Of a DNA stretch of 64,000 nucleotides, positions 22,935-34,219 are shown piece after piece. How positions within the stretch are numbered: the stretch's first letter is position 1; each line of letters begins with the position of its first letter. Source of the DNA: Brachionus plicatilis (Eukaryota; Rotifera; Eurotatoria; Ploima; Brachionidae); contig QEOQ01000590.1 of NCBI GenBank assembly GCA_010279815.1, positions 271,155-335,154 of the forward strand, written 5' to 3'. The notes under the pieces are model-generated. The model worked only from the letters and a program-made list of their open reading frames with translations, did not search any database and had not been told where the DNA came from. The translations under genes and the position numbers were made by a program.

Positions 22935-25558
22935 TCAAACAAGAGTTCCTCTGCATGTTTCTCTTGAGCAATCTTCGTTAGGAAAAAATTCTGGAATTAT
23001 ATTGGTCTCAGTTGTTACAATATTAACACTGTTTTCAATAGATTTAAAATTAAATTGTAAAAAAAATCCAAGCCATTTATTCAATGGTTTTTCAAAACCA
23101 ATTTCATACAAAATTGAATTTGATTTCTCCATTATTTGAATGTTCTTATCTGTCGAAAACCAAACAACAGGATGTGGAATTGGTTTGCTGGGATCATTAG
23201 GATCAGCAATTAATAATCTAAAATCTCTTCGTTTGCCATCCAAAGTGTTTGCATAGTAACATTTAACACTATATGGTCGTGGAGCATCATTTGATAGATC
23301 AACTGTAGCTCTAATGATTCCGTGAGTTAAGTTATTCGGCATTGTCCATTTCACTTTAGGGATCAACACTTTTTCATATGTACTCAAATAAAAACCTGTC
23401 AAACTGGCCAACTCGCTTATTCTATGTCCTATGAGTTCGTGTTCAGCGTTTGGCAAGCGCCTTAGCAAAACTTTGCCATCAGTAGCAGCTACTAAATTTT
23501 CCCAATAACCATGCGTATCTTCTGGCAAAAAAAATTCATCACCACTGGTGGTCATTACCAAAATATTAGTATTTCTATATCGATCTAAATAAGTAAGAGG
23601 ATCAACTATTTTTTGAAGTTCAAAAAGTTCTCTGGAATCGACATATGATGTAATGTTAACAACATAATATGAGTTAAAAGCCATGGTCCAACCACCAAGC
23701 GCCCTAAAATGATTGTGCATGTTCTTTAATTTTGAATAAATTTAAAATGAAAATTTAATTTTTATTTTACTTACTGTATTTATATTTAATAGGTCCATTA
23801 CAATTGGAACAGCTGAAAATACTCTTTTTGTGTCAACAGCAGCAGTTGTCCAAGTGGTCCAACCGCGCTTTGATTCACCAGCAAGCATAAATTTTTCAAT
23901 TTGACCATAATTATTGTTTTTTGAAAATTCTTGTATTGTATCCATTGCTCTAACTACAGCCTTAGTCATGGGCAATCGAAGCAATATTGATGGATCGGAT
24001 GTATTTTTAATAAATTTCATCCAAGTCCAAGCTATAATCGCATCTTCCACTCTTCTTTCTTGATTCGGATCGTCCTTATAAAACTATTTGTAATGTAGTT
24101 CATTGAGTATAAATTAATGTACCTTAAACACCAGCGGTTGATTTGGTACATTTCTTAAGTGGGTGGCGATAGAGCCAATGCCAACAGCTAAAGAAGAGGT
24201 AAGTCGAATTTGAGTGTCGTCTGGATCAGGTAGGCTAAAGAAATTCAACGAAAAAATTTAAAAAAAAATTAAACTAACAAAGGATAAGAAAAAATTAGAG
24301 AAAATAGCTTGTTAAAATTCTTAATTAGTTCTTCTAATTTTTTCAATTGTTCTAGCGCATTAGACTCAATGGTCTTGAGTGAATTTCTCTCAAATCTAAA
24401 TATTAGAGTCCAACTAATCAGAAAAAAGTATATTTTGAAAGTTTAAAAAGCTAATCATCATTTGATTTTTTAATATTTATTGAAAAAAAATAAATAACAA
24501 AAATTAAATTAATTCTTTGTTAAAAGAATGTTTCAATACGCTGAAAAACATGTTAAAAAGTTTAATAGCAAGTAAAACATAAAAGGAAAATGCAATAATA
24601 AAATATTTTCATCCTTAATCAGCACATCGATTTCTATAAAAATATTAAAAAATGTTAAGATTTTCATTGTGATTTATTTTAAAAGCTCAATTTTAAGTTA
24701 TTCTGAATTATAATACACATGAATGCTAGTAATTACAGTAAAGAAAAATTAGAAGAAATTTTAAATTAAAAATATTTTTTGATTCAGTTATCAAGAAAAT
24801 TTTCAAGAATAAAGTTAGCGTAATTAGAAATTAGACTTATTTATTTAGATTTTTTTCAATAAATTATCTTTTGTGAGATCTGAAATTATAAAAAAAAATT
24901 GAAAATTTTGTTCATGCATACTTATTTGTATTCTTTTTGTTCGAGTATGATCTAATGTTATAAAATTGCCAAGTTTCAAAATTTTCCAAAACTTTATCAT
25001 AAGAATTTTTTTTTAATTGTAAAATACCAGCGAAAATATAAATTAAAAATTAGTCAAATTTAATCTGCGCCAACTCTTTTAATTTTAAATATTTAAAAAT
25101 TTTGAAGTTCATCGTCTTCGAATTCTCCGAAATATTTTTTCTATCTCAAGTTCATCAAGAGAAAAAATACCTCTTGTAATAAATTAAAAGCATAAGTATC
25201 AATTACCCATTTCCATTTGATTTGCCTCCTATATAGATAAAACTAGCATCAGGTCGAGTAATTTTATTAGGGATGCTCACACTTAACCAATGCCACCAAA
25301 TTGGTCTGTCGACGATTGTTTCTTTTATAAAATTTGTCTATGTTAAACTAAAAAAAGATAATAAATTAGGGACTTACCATCTTGCCATTTTTGTGATGTC
25401 ATATTAATATATACTAGTTTGTAATCAGAAAACTGAATCGTTTCAATAACTTCATATTTATAATGTTCATCAGGGGTGTTGACATAATCATCCAATGGTG
25501 TTTGTAAAGAAATTCCAATACAAAAAATTGAAATTAAGCTCAAATTAAAAATTTTCAT
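22935..25558 (-). CDS. Secreted PhoPQ-related alpha/beta hydrolase
   Basis: Five exons, 25558-25378, 25321-25207, 24234-24123, 24083-23775 and 23723-22935, in frame for 501 residues; introns of 40-56 bp plus one of 972 bp. A signal peptide opens the protein (MKIFNLSLISIFCIGISLQT). The family (Pfam PhoPQ_related, which includes Salmonella PqaA and Dictyostelium AprA) is recognised from VDRPIWWHWLSVSIP, EDAIIAWTWMKF, FMLAGESKRGWTTW and NILVMTTSGDEFF. The putative catalytic triad is Ser207 in GESKRG, Asp301 in SGDE and His334 in PNAEHEL, all present. The substrate of these hydrolases is not established. The family is sparse in animals, so transfer or repeated loss is possible; the introns show it is a settled nuclear gene. 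Confidence 0.85.
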
Positions 25559-26519
25559 TTTTTAAAATTGGTTAACACAAATTTCAGATTTAGCTCTTTT
25601 CAAAGAGCTTATCAATTAAAATAGTGTAGTCATGTGGATTTAAACACCCATGATGTAATCAGTTATTTTTTCTTTAGAAAAAAATCAAACATAAGTTATT
25701 TAAGAAAAATATTGGCTGATAATAGAAAGATAATGATAATGTAGATAAAAGATAGGAATAATTTTGAAAATCTTCAAAAAGTTAAAAATTCAAATTTTTT
25801 TCAGAAAATTATTTCAAGGTTAATCAACATGTCATGAAAGACTGATTTAAACTTCATTTATTTAATTTATAAAATAATTATTACAAATTAAAAATAATAA
25901 TTTATGTCTTTCAAAAGTTAAAATTTTGATCCTGGGACACTTATTTCATCTACAATTTGTATATCATTTCCAAAAATATTTGCCTTGTCAGAAAAGTTAG
26001 ATCGTTTATTCAAGAAAAACTGAAAAAGGCATAGCTTTGTAAAAAGATTATACAAATATACAGATCTTTAGTTCCGTTATTTATTGAATTCTTCTTTGTC
26101 TCAAATTATCATCCTATATTTTTAATTAAAATAAATTCATCCGAACTTTTAAGTTTTTAATTAATAATTGGACAGTTTTATATATACTTTATTTATCTAA
26201 AATATGTTATATAATAAATAATTAATATAGGATAAAATATTTTTATTTGAGTTTATTAAATTATATTCATAATTTATTATTAATTAAATTTCCATACCGA
26301 AATAAATTTTTAGAATTAACTACGCAATTTTTCAAAATTGTTTTTCTACAAAACGGGAAGTTTTTTCTTAAAATATTTTATCAAAAAATTTAAACTCAAT
26401 TGAACTAGTGACTTTAATTGATTGTTAATAAAACATCAAGTCTCTTTTTTTGGAATATAAATAAGTAAAATATTGCTTAGTTTTTTTTTAACTATTTTTA
26501 TGGAATTTTATTCAAAATA
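25559..26519. other. AT-rich intergenic DNA
   Basis: Between the hydrolase start and the stop of the SET/MYND-HExxH gene, both on the minus strand. It should contain the hydrolase promoter and the 3' UTR of its upstream neighbour; no specific element could be picked out. Confidence 0.4.
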
Positions 26520-28306
26520 TCAGGTTCCGCAAGTTCTATTTACAACATAAACTCCGGGCGGTAGACCATAGTGGCTTGAGATGATTGGGCTCTCAACTAG
26601 TTCATCTGAAGCTTTTAAAGCTCGTTTATATCGGATCTCAGAGAATTCATCAAAAATGGGCAAAACATAGCCGTTCGGATCATCTGACAAACTCAAGTTG
26701 TATATTCTATTTACGTATTCTTGTGAAAGATATTTTAGCTTTTCACATTCTGAATTTTTTATGCCGATTCCTTGTGATCGAAATTTGAAAAATAAGATTT
26801 ATTGTATTTTAACTTACCAACATAACTTGAATTTTCGTCCCATTTATATGAACCTATTAACGTATGAATTGTGCCATAAAAAATTTTTTTTTCTAGAACT
26901 TCGCCAGCTTCTTTTAGATTTGTTGGAGTATTGATTAAGCTTTTCCATCTGAATAAAAGATGGGCCACTTCATGAATAATGACAAGTCCAATGCAAACGG
27001 TTATAATTTCCAACTCTTTTTGCAATTCTTCACATTTTGGTTTCTTTTTTAATAATTTTATGCGTTTTTCAAATTTGATATTAATAAAAATTAGCTTTGA
27101 GCTAGCTTCACGAGTTGTATAGCCTAAGCAACCCTCCATTTCTTTGAAAATTATTTCAACTCCTGACATTTTTTCAAGCGAGATTTTAGGATCAACAGCA
27201 AAAATTTCACTAAAAGTGGTCCTTACAGTTTGTGAGCTCAAAAATTTTTCTGCAATCTTTACTGGTAATTTTAAATTTTCATTGCTCGTAACTTTTTCAG
27301 AAAATTTTAAAGCCGGAAACATCTTGATGGAGATATTATTTAAATAATGAGTTTATATAAGTGTTCAATTGGAGTTAAAATCACCTTTTCTGCACAGCAT
27401 TTGGTACAATTACAATCATAAACATAGAAATTTTGTTTTAAATAAATTGTCCTTTCACAATAACTCATTTGAGGATCACAAAAAGAAATATTTATTTGAT
27501 TTCTTGACTCTAGATTTTCGGTTGTTTTTATAATTAATTTTTTAGAATCAAAAATTTTTATAGAATTTGGTTTACAAGAATGAGGAAACTTGTTTAGATC
27601 TAAAAATATCCCCAAACCAATTATTTCATTATTATTTGATATTTCTACTTTATTCAAAAGCATTCTTCCAAAATTTGAGATCAAATCGTTGGTCTCAAAT
27701 TTTTCCAAAAATTCAAATCCCATTAAATCTATTAAAATTTGTTTAAAATGATTTATCTGATGCATTCGTTCATCATCCAATATAAGATGATTATATTCTA
27801 AAAAAAATTAAGCAATTTTCGTTAAGATTCAATTTTGATTTTACTGTCAATTGAAGATTTAAATCTCTCTATCTCATTTTGAAAATTAGCAACATTATTC
27901 TTCAAAAAATTGAAAAAAAAAATTAAAGCTAATTGTAAACTCACTAATTTTATCAAAATTCGTAAGTACAGTCTTAAAAGTGAATGATTGTAGCAGTCTT
28001 TAAGTGACTGATTTTTTAAAAATTTCTTGAATTTTTCACATTCAAATTTATGGCAAATCATGTCATTTTTTTCACAATTTCGACTACAATAGTTCATAAA
28101 TTGGCAATCTGTACATTTAAGCAACCTTGCTCGCCTAAAATTATTCAATCAAATCATTTAATAAATTCAAAAATTTTGAAAAATTACTTTTTAAAACAAT
28201 AATCGCAGTAATTTTCTTTTTTACTATGTTCCAAGCAACTAACAAAGGGGATTTCTTCATAAATAATGGTTCCGGTAGGGATATTCATTCTAAGCTTTTT
28301 AATCAT
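26520..28306 (-). CDS. SET/MYND protein joined to an HExxH metallopeptidase-like domain
   Basis: Preferred model has six exons: 28306-28188, 28134-27945, 27899-27845, 27797-27385, 27322-26818 and 26770-26520, about 510 residues. The N-terminal half is SMYD-like: PTGTIIYEEIPFV, a MYND finger (CDYCF, CTDCQFMNYCSRNCEK, CHKFEC), the SET core FPHSCKPNSIKIF in place of the usual NHSC, RNQINISFCDP, and a post-SET cluster YDCNCTKCC. The C-terminal half has IIHEVAHLLFRW, a zinc-protease HExxH, followed by KEAGEVLEKKIFYG, a plausible third-ligand Glu. The joining 62-bp intron (27384-27323, GTGATT...CATCAAG) is phase 0. Without that splice the first protein stops at 27340 (273 residues) and a second starts at ATG 27322, 17 bp later. 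SMYD enzymes methylate lysines; activity of this divergent copy is unproven. Confidence 0.65.
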
Positions 28307-28736
28307 AAAAAATAACTATTCAAGATTAATTATTTATAAGAATATAAAAAATAGCATTCCGAAAAAAATTCAAAAATCTAGATATGAATATTTTTAGAAT
28401 TTTTGACATAATGTGTATTGTAATATTTTTTGATCAAATTCCTTAATTGCATGACACATATATACAAAGCATAACTAGTTAAACAATTTAGAATAATTCA
28501 TTAAAGAACCAAAGCTGGAAAAATTAAATTATGTCAAAGATTTTATTAATATAAAAATAGAATTTTTAAAAAAAACAAAAAAATTATTGAAAAGTTGATA
28601 GTTTAACAGCGAAATCAATTTTAAAGTTGAAAAATTGAACAATTGAATTGCATGAAAACTTTAGAAAAAAGTAGAATCGAATATGCGGTATTAAAAAATT
28701 TAAAAAAACAAAAAAATAATTAATACTTTTTTAATT

Positions 28737-28925
28737 TTAAAAGTTGCTGTTTATTTCAGTACAATATCCTTTAAAAAATTTATTTGAATTTAAATTCACG
28801 TTTTTGTGAAGTTCAGTCGAAAAGAACAGAATAAAATGATAAATAATTGAATCACAAAGCTGAGCTAATTCATTTATAGAACTAATTTTAAACTTGTTAA
28901 AAAAATTTATTAAATTTTTTATCAT
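28737..28925 (-). CDS. Possible 62-residue small protein
   Basis: An open frame beginning at ATG 28925, directly after an AACCAAG that could be a splice acceptor. The peptide is hydrophobic/helical (NELAQLCDSIIYHFILFFST) with one probable amphipathic segment. No family recognised; it may be chance in AT-rich DNA or an exon of something larger. The SET/MYND start codon lies 430 bp downstream. Confidence 0.2.
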   Translation of the reverse strand: MIKNLINFFNKFKISSINELAQLCDSIIYHFILFFSTELHKNVNLNSNKFFKGYCTEINSNF

Positions 28926-29099
28926 CTTGGTTCTGTTCTTTTTTTATTTTTTGTACTGAAATTCACAAAACCAATTCTTTTAGATAAAAAATTTTATTAA
29001 AATTAAAAAACCCGAAAATTTAAGTTTTTTTAATTTAATTTATTGCTCGGATAATATATTTAAGATTTAAAATAAATTTCAAATTTCACTTTTAGCTTT

Positions 29100-29469
29100 T
29101 CAATGACATATTCCGTATCTATCTTCAAAAAGATTGTTCGATCCATATTTTTGTCTAACAATCTCATTATCTAAAACTATATAAGACTTATTGGCACCAA
29201 TCTCATAATTCTCACAAACCATTTCACCATTAATTTTTTGTATGGTCATATACTCATATTGTTTGCACCGTTCTATGAAAATTTCTATCTGCTACATTAA
29301 ATTTTGATATTACACCAGGAAAGTCAAATTTAACTCCAATCTTTTTTGTTTCTTTGATTCTAATTCTATCTCCTGAAATAATTACTCGTATTGTTTGGCC
29401 AGATGCATTTGCAATGTGACTAATATTACTACCAAGACACGAATTGAATGCAGTTTGCATATAATCCAT
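29100..29469 (-). CDS. Orphan 108-residue protein
   Basis: Two exons, 29469-29316 and 29272-29100, with a 43-bp intron (GTGTAA...TTTCATAG) splitting a Glu codon. Without the splice the first frame ends at 29254. Residues show alternating beta-like segments (GQTIRVIISGDRIRIKE, KSYIVLDNEIVRQKYG) and no signal peptide. The pattern looks like a small beta-sandwich or lectin-like fold, but I do not recognise a family. The intron is among the shortest inferred here, so the model needs transcript support. Confidence 0.5.
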
Positions 29470-29682
29470 TTAACTAAAATCTGGAGATAAAGATAATTTT
29501 TCAATCGTCTATTTTTTTGTTTTGTTTAATGTAGAATTAAACTTTCTAAATTCTTTCTAAAAAAACAGCTTGAAATTTATGTAACTTAAGAATATGTATA
29601 CGAAGAATTATAGGTTTTAAAATCTTTATTTTAAAAATTTAAATTTATAATTTTCCATTATCTTTATTTTTGTTATAATAAA

Positions 29683-32600
29683 TTATCTATTTTTTAAAAT
29701 TAAAATTTTATTTGCTAGAGTTTTACTCAAATCCCCATGCTCTGGCTTGATATAGTTTTCATCGTCACATTTTTTGTTATCTATTAAATTTAATTGCTTA
29801 TTGCTTTCAATCAGTTTCTTCATGCTCCAAACTCCTGGATATTTCGATTTACCATGTCTACAAATAACATGTATTCTATCCAAATTCGAAAACTGATTTA
29901 TAATTCTTATTTTTTCTTCTTCGATTGAGGTTTGATGATAAACAAAATTAGTTTCAAAATTTTGGTCTACAAAATTTGTTGATTGAGCGGTATCAATTGG
30001 AATTATTGCACCAGTAATCAATGCCCAGTGAGCTTTAAGGCCCTGTTTAAAGCATGGCTCAAAATTAAGATCACAATCGTAAGCAATCAATACAAGATTA
30101 TTTTCTAAAACTAAATCAATTATCTGATATTCATCATCAATAGAACTGAGTAATTTTATTTCTGAATCGGGATATTCTTGGGCTAAATTGGCCAAAAATT
30201 TAACTTTAAATAAAACCATATTAAATTTAAAAAATTAAAAAAGCATTATGAAATTCAAGCTTTCAGTATTAAACGATAAAATTTTTGTTTTGATGGTCAA
30301 AGACTTATTTTGCAAATGAAACACACTAGAGCAGCTTTTGTTTCAAGTGAGTCTGAAAAATTTTCTATGAACAAATTTTGTTTATTTATTTTTTTCCTGT
30401 TTAATTTTACTTATTCTTTGCATTTTTTTAAATTAAAGAAATTTTTTTGTTAATCGCTCATAATTTATTAGAAAAAATTAAAAATTAAGCTTCACTCTAA
30501 TGTTAGATAATTTTTTTTTCATATTTTAAAAGAATAAAAAAACAAAAAGCAGTTTGTTTTTCATTTTTTTTTCTCTTGGACAAACTGCTTGGAAAATGCT
30601 GATATTAAAGTCACTTCTGAATTTTTATATGATTGTATAAAAACTTAAAATAAATAAATTTATTTTTCATTTAGAAAAAGTATACAATGCTGCAATGATT
30701 CAATGAATTTCCCTTTTTTACTTTAAATATGTTATATAAAAATCGTTTTTAAAGTGATGAATTCAGAATACTTTTTGAAAGATTGAGTGAAAAATTTTTC
30801 CAATTTTTAGGAATTTTATTTTTATTTATTTCGAATAATAATATAAAACTGGAATTCTTTTTATTCTTTGACCGAAATTGAAGTTAATTTAGTGAAAAAA
30901 AGTTAAAGAATATTCAAAAAGTATCATCAAAAATCATGAATCAAGAAAAAATCTAAGATTAAAAAAAATCATTATAAAAATTTGAACAATTCTATTCAGC
31001 TAGATAATTGTGGAGGCGCGCATCTTATTTTCCAGTACCTTTTTAATGTACTGCCCTTATCTAATATACAGGTTACTCTTCGAACTTGGCTGAGGGAGAA
31101 AAAATCTCTAAAATGTCTCTGCAGTACGGGGCCCATGTTTAAAAATCTTTCATCATAAAAAAGAAGGACTGGTTTTGATTTGGTAATTCTTGTGGTTTAA
31201 ATGATCAAATGAAGGATTTTAAGAATCCATCATAAGTTAGAAGTTTATTTGTGATATGGCCTTCTGTGAATTTTACTTATTTAAATTTATAACGAATAAA
31301 TTTATTTATTTGATTAATTGTACCAAGCTAAGGATTCCTCAGAAAAAATTGTATTTATTAACAAAAATTGAGAAATACAAGTAGTTAACTAGCAGAATTT
31401 TTAAAGACTTTTATATTAAATGAAACAAAAATTGTTTGATTTATTTCCATTTGCAGAACAGATCATAAGAAAAAAATTATAACTTTTTTTTCTTTATCTA
31501 TTGAAGGCTTGAATGAACTTTCATAACGCTAATTAAAAATAAAAAACTTTACTATCAAAAATCTCGCCACTCTTAGAATAATTTAGCTCACGTGCTCTAT
31601 TCATTAGGATATCTACTTTACAGTTTATATTAAGTGAATTAAGTGCCATACACAAAGCAACAATTCCACATCTTGAAATTTAATTCTAAATTTTTTAAAA
31701 TTATTTGTTTATTAAATTTGAAAGAATTTTCCGAATCTTAAAAGAGAAAGTAACAGAACTAAATTTTTTTATTTTTTTTTTAAATTTTAAAATCAATCAA
31801 TTGCTCAACGAATAAGCTCTGTTGAAATACTTGGAGAAGGTAAAATTCTTTTTTCCAAATTTTTGTTCCTAGTGTATATTTTCCTTATTTAAAGTTAAAG
31901 TAATTTTTTTAATTTTAACATTTTAAACCATTAGAATAACACCTTTAGATTTCATATTTATTAATTGATTTCATTTAAAAAGACAAACATTAAAATTCTA
32001 GGAAAAACAATTTGTATTATTTTTTTACCTAAATTTGCCTATTAAATACATTTTAGCTTTACCCTTTCCTACTTTTATAAAAATCAATTAATAGAAATTT
32101 GTAAAAAATTAGCTTTTAAATTTTAATCGATAAAAACAAATCAGCTAAAAGTTTCCAAAAACGAATTTTTAAAAATTGATTAGAAAAATTTATAAAATTC
32201 AAGGTAAATCGATCAAATGTTGATTTCCTCGGATAATTTCTGGCGCAAAGCTGAGAAAAAAAGGCTTTATAAAAATTTTGAATTTTTACATCTAGCTAAG
32301 TTTAAATTTAAAATATCGAAAAAAGATCATCTAGTTAGTTCATGTTATAATATATGGTTCAAATTAACTTTTCTTTATAACATTTTTTGAATTTTTTCGC
32401 TAAATAATTTTTAAAGAACTTAAGAGTTATTTATTTCAAGAATGCATTTTACTCTTTAATTTAATTTAAATTTCGGAAATCCAAAATTCACTTTAAATTA
32501 ATTTTTTATTGGGAAAAATATTCAAAAAAATTTTTTATTCTTCTAAATTGTTTCAAATTTAATAATGAAATATAATTATAAAAATATCAATCTTACTGTG

Positions 32601-32765
32601 GTCCAGATTGGATAATTGGGTCGGTCTGAGAATTTTTTATGAACCAGAAAAATTCTTTTGGTTCATGTCGTTGAATGATTTCATTTACCCTTTAAATTTT
32701 TCATTTAAAATGACAAATTAATTTTTTTCTAATAAAAATTACCGACTCTCCAAAAGTTTATCCAT
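29683..32765 (-). CDS. ACTMAP: Actin maturation protease (C19orf54 family)
   Basis: Four exons, 32765-32743, 32689-32597, 31671-31553 and 30203-29683, with phases 2, 2 and 1, giving 251 residues. The first exon encodes only seven codons and a part. PIIQSGPQCGIVALCMAL corresponds to the human SLIQEGPQCGLVALWMAG stretch; its Cys (about residue 40) is the catalytic nucleophile. NYSKSGEIFDIKFLANLAQE follows the human GYTAQGEMFSVADMGRLAQE segment. LVLIAYDCDLNFEPC and LKAHWALITGA contain the expected Asp and catalytic His (about 137), and ICRHGKSKYPGVWS is the late motif. The enzyme removes the acetylated N-terminal residue of actin. It is shorter than human (351) because the Pro-rich N-terminal extension is absent. 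Introns are 53, 925 and 1349 bp. Confidence 0.88.
30996..31136 (-). other. GC-rich island with a 46-codon open frame in an ACTMAP intron
   Basis: About 140 bp stand out from the AT-rich intron by base composition. On the minus strand they hold an uninterrupted frame from ATG 31136 to TGA 30996 (MGPVLQRHFRDFFSLSQVRR, and later LKRYWKIRCAPPQLSS). The other strand has a small hairpin, CAGTACC...GTACTG, at about 31042-31062. It does not match any ACTMAP exon or any snRNA I know. A short transposon, SINE or captured sequence are possibilities. Confidence 0.3.
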
Positions 32766-33094
32766 TCTATACCCTAAAATTATCTATCTTTGGAAATATT
32801 TTAAAATAATCAATAGATAAAATGCTGTTTTCATGCATATATAAATTATTTACTTTTACCAGTTCATTATAAAAGTAACAAAGGATTTTTTTGCTTGGTC
32901 GAATACTAAAATCTAAATTAAAATGCTTAATGATTTAAATTAAGATGAATTTTTGAAATTTTTTTAAAAATTTTTTCAAAAATAACAGGATCTCACACCG
33001 CTTCGATAAATCAAGCAAAAACTTCAAAATATTTAAAATTTATTAAGTCTAAAAAACTAAAGCAATATTAAAAAAAAATTAAATTTTTAAATAT
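32766..33094. other. Spacer between ACTMAP start and ethanolamine kinase stop
   Basis: 329 bp separating two minus-strand genes. It must hold the 3' UTR of the kinase gene and the ACTMAP promoter. No distinct elements seen. Confidence 0.4.
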
Positions 33095-34219
33095 TCACAA
33101 ATTTAAAAGTTGTGATTTTCGCTTAAAATATTCACTAAATCGTTGATAACTGTACTTGACAAAATCAAAGTCAAGATCCGAATTTTGAGCCTGGACCAAA
33201 CTCCAAATAGCCCACATTAGATGTGACGTCAATGTGAATTTATTCACTTCGTCATAAAACTGGTCCAATCGCTCTTCATCAATAAGAACCGGCTCGCCCG
33301 ATTGTCTTGAATAAAATCTGTTGATCTTGGAATAAAACTCTTCCAAATAAATTCTCAACCACTTGATTTGATATTCTTTGCTTGGAAATTTCGAATAGTC
33401 CGGATTATCAACTCCGGCAAATTCATTAAAATGATTGGCAATATCATATGCCTGAAAGTTAATGCCCGCATACTCATAGTCAATAAATTTGACTGAATTT
33501 TCCTTTTCATTGTAGATTATGTTGCCTAGAAGTAAATCATTATGGGAAAAAACAATTATTGATTCATGCTCTAGATGAATTTTTTCAAAATAATTTTCCA
33601 AAAAATCCACTTCGCCAAGCAACTTTTGTCTAGAAGGAATTTTATCTAAAAAATCGTCAGTCATGTGACTCATGTGCGCCTTGTAGTCTTCATGAACCAA
33701 ATTCAAGATTTCTCTTATCTTTGGAAAAATGAACGGACTTTGTCCGGGCTCTAGATTAGAGTGCAGAACAAAACCATTGAAATTAATCAAGTGCAAGCTG
33801 GCAAACGCTCTGGCAATTTTTGGATAGATTTTTTCATCATAGACCATATTCATGTCAATTATTTTTCCTGGCAAGAATTCATAGCAAATTCCATTTTTAA
33901 ACTTAGAAAAAAACTCGGGGCCCAAGTTCACTTGTTTCATTATTTTCATGGTTTCTATCTCATCTTCTCGGCTGATAAAGTGCTCGGTATTTTTGCCGTA
34001 AATGCGGAACAACAGGGTGTCTGTAGTGTTTATGCCATTTTTTTTTAGGTAACAGCTTGCTAAGCGGTTAGTAACTCCGCCGTTCATGTATCTGATTTTG
34101 ATTTCGTCTAGTGGGTGCTTGCGCCATTCGGTCCTGATGTCCAGAGCGATTCCGATGATCGACTCGCGTAAATTGTCGCTGGTTATTTCAATATTGTATT
34201 CAGTTTTAACATCTGACAT
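33095..34219 (-). CDS. ETNK1: Ethanolamine kinase
   Basis: A single uninterrupted exon of 374 residues, the usual size for the family. It phosphorylates ethanolamine in the cytosol, the first step of the CDP-ethanolamine route to phosphatidylethanolamine. The choline/ethanolamine kinase fold is clear: the nucleotide loop (IRYMNGGVTNRLASCYL, then LLFRIYGKNTEHFISRE), LGPEFFSKFKNGICYEFLPG, the Brenner motif SHNDLLLGNIIYN with the catalytic Asp near residue 228, and FIDYEYAGINFQAYDIANHF with the metal-binding Asp near 247. The stretch after it, NEFAGVDNPDYSKFPS, matches ethanolamine rather than choline kinases. The lack of introns contrasts with its neighbours and could reflect an old retrocopy or intron loss. 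The start at 34219 is the first ATG of the frame and aligns with family starts. Confidence 0.92.
   Translation of the reverse strand: MSDVKTEYNIEITSDNLRESIIGIALDIRTEWRKHPLDEIKIRYMNGGVTNRLASCYLKKNGINTTDTLLFRIYGKNTEHFISREDEIETMKIMKQVNLGPEFFSKFKNGICYEFLPGKIIDMNMVYDEKIYPKIARAFASLHLINFNGFVLHSNLEPGQSPFIFPKIREILNLVHEDYKAHMSHMTDDFLDKIPSRQKLLGEVDFLENYFEKIHLEHESIIVFSHNDLLLGNIIYNEKENSVKFIDYEYAGINFQAYDIANHFNEFAGVDNPDYSKFPSKEYQIKWLRIYLEEFYSKINRFYSRQSGEPVLIDEERLDQFYDEVNKFTLTSHLMWAIWSLVQAQNSDLDFDFVKYSYQRFSEYFKRKSQLLNL

Noticed and set aside
29683..30219. Treating the 178-codon frame as a complete gene
   Set aside because: It lacks the catalytic Cys of the family, and three upstream exons with matching phases supply the missing part, so the ATG at 30219 is intronic.
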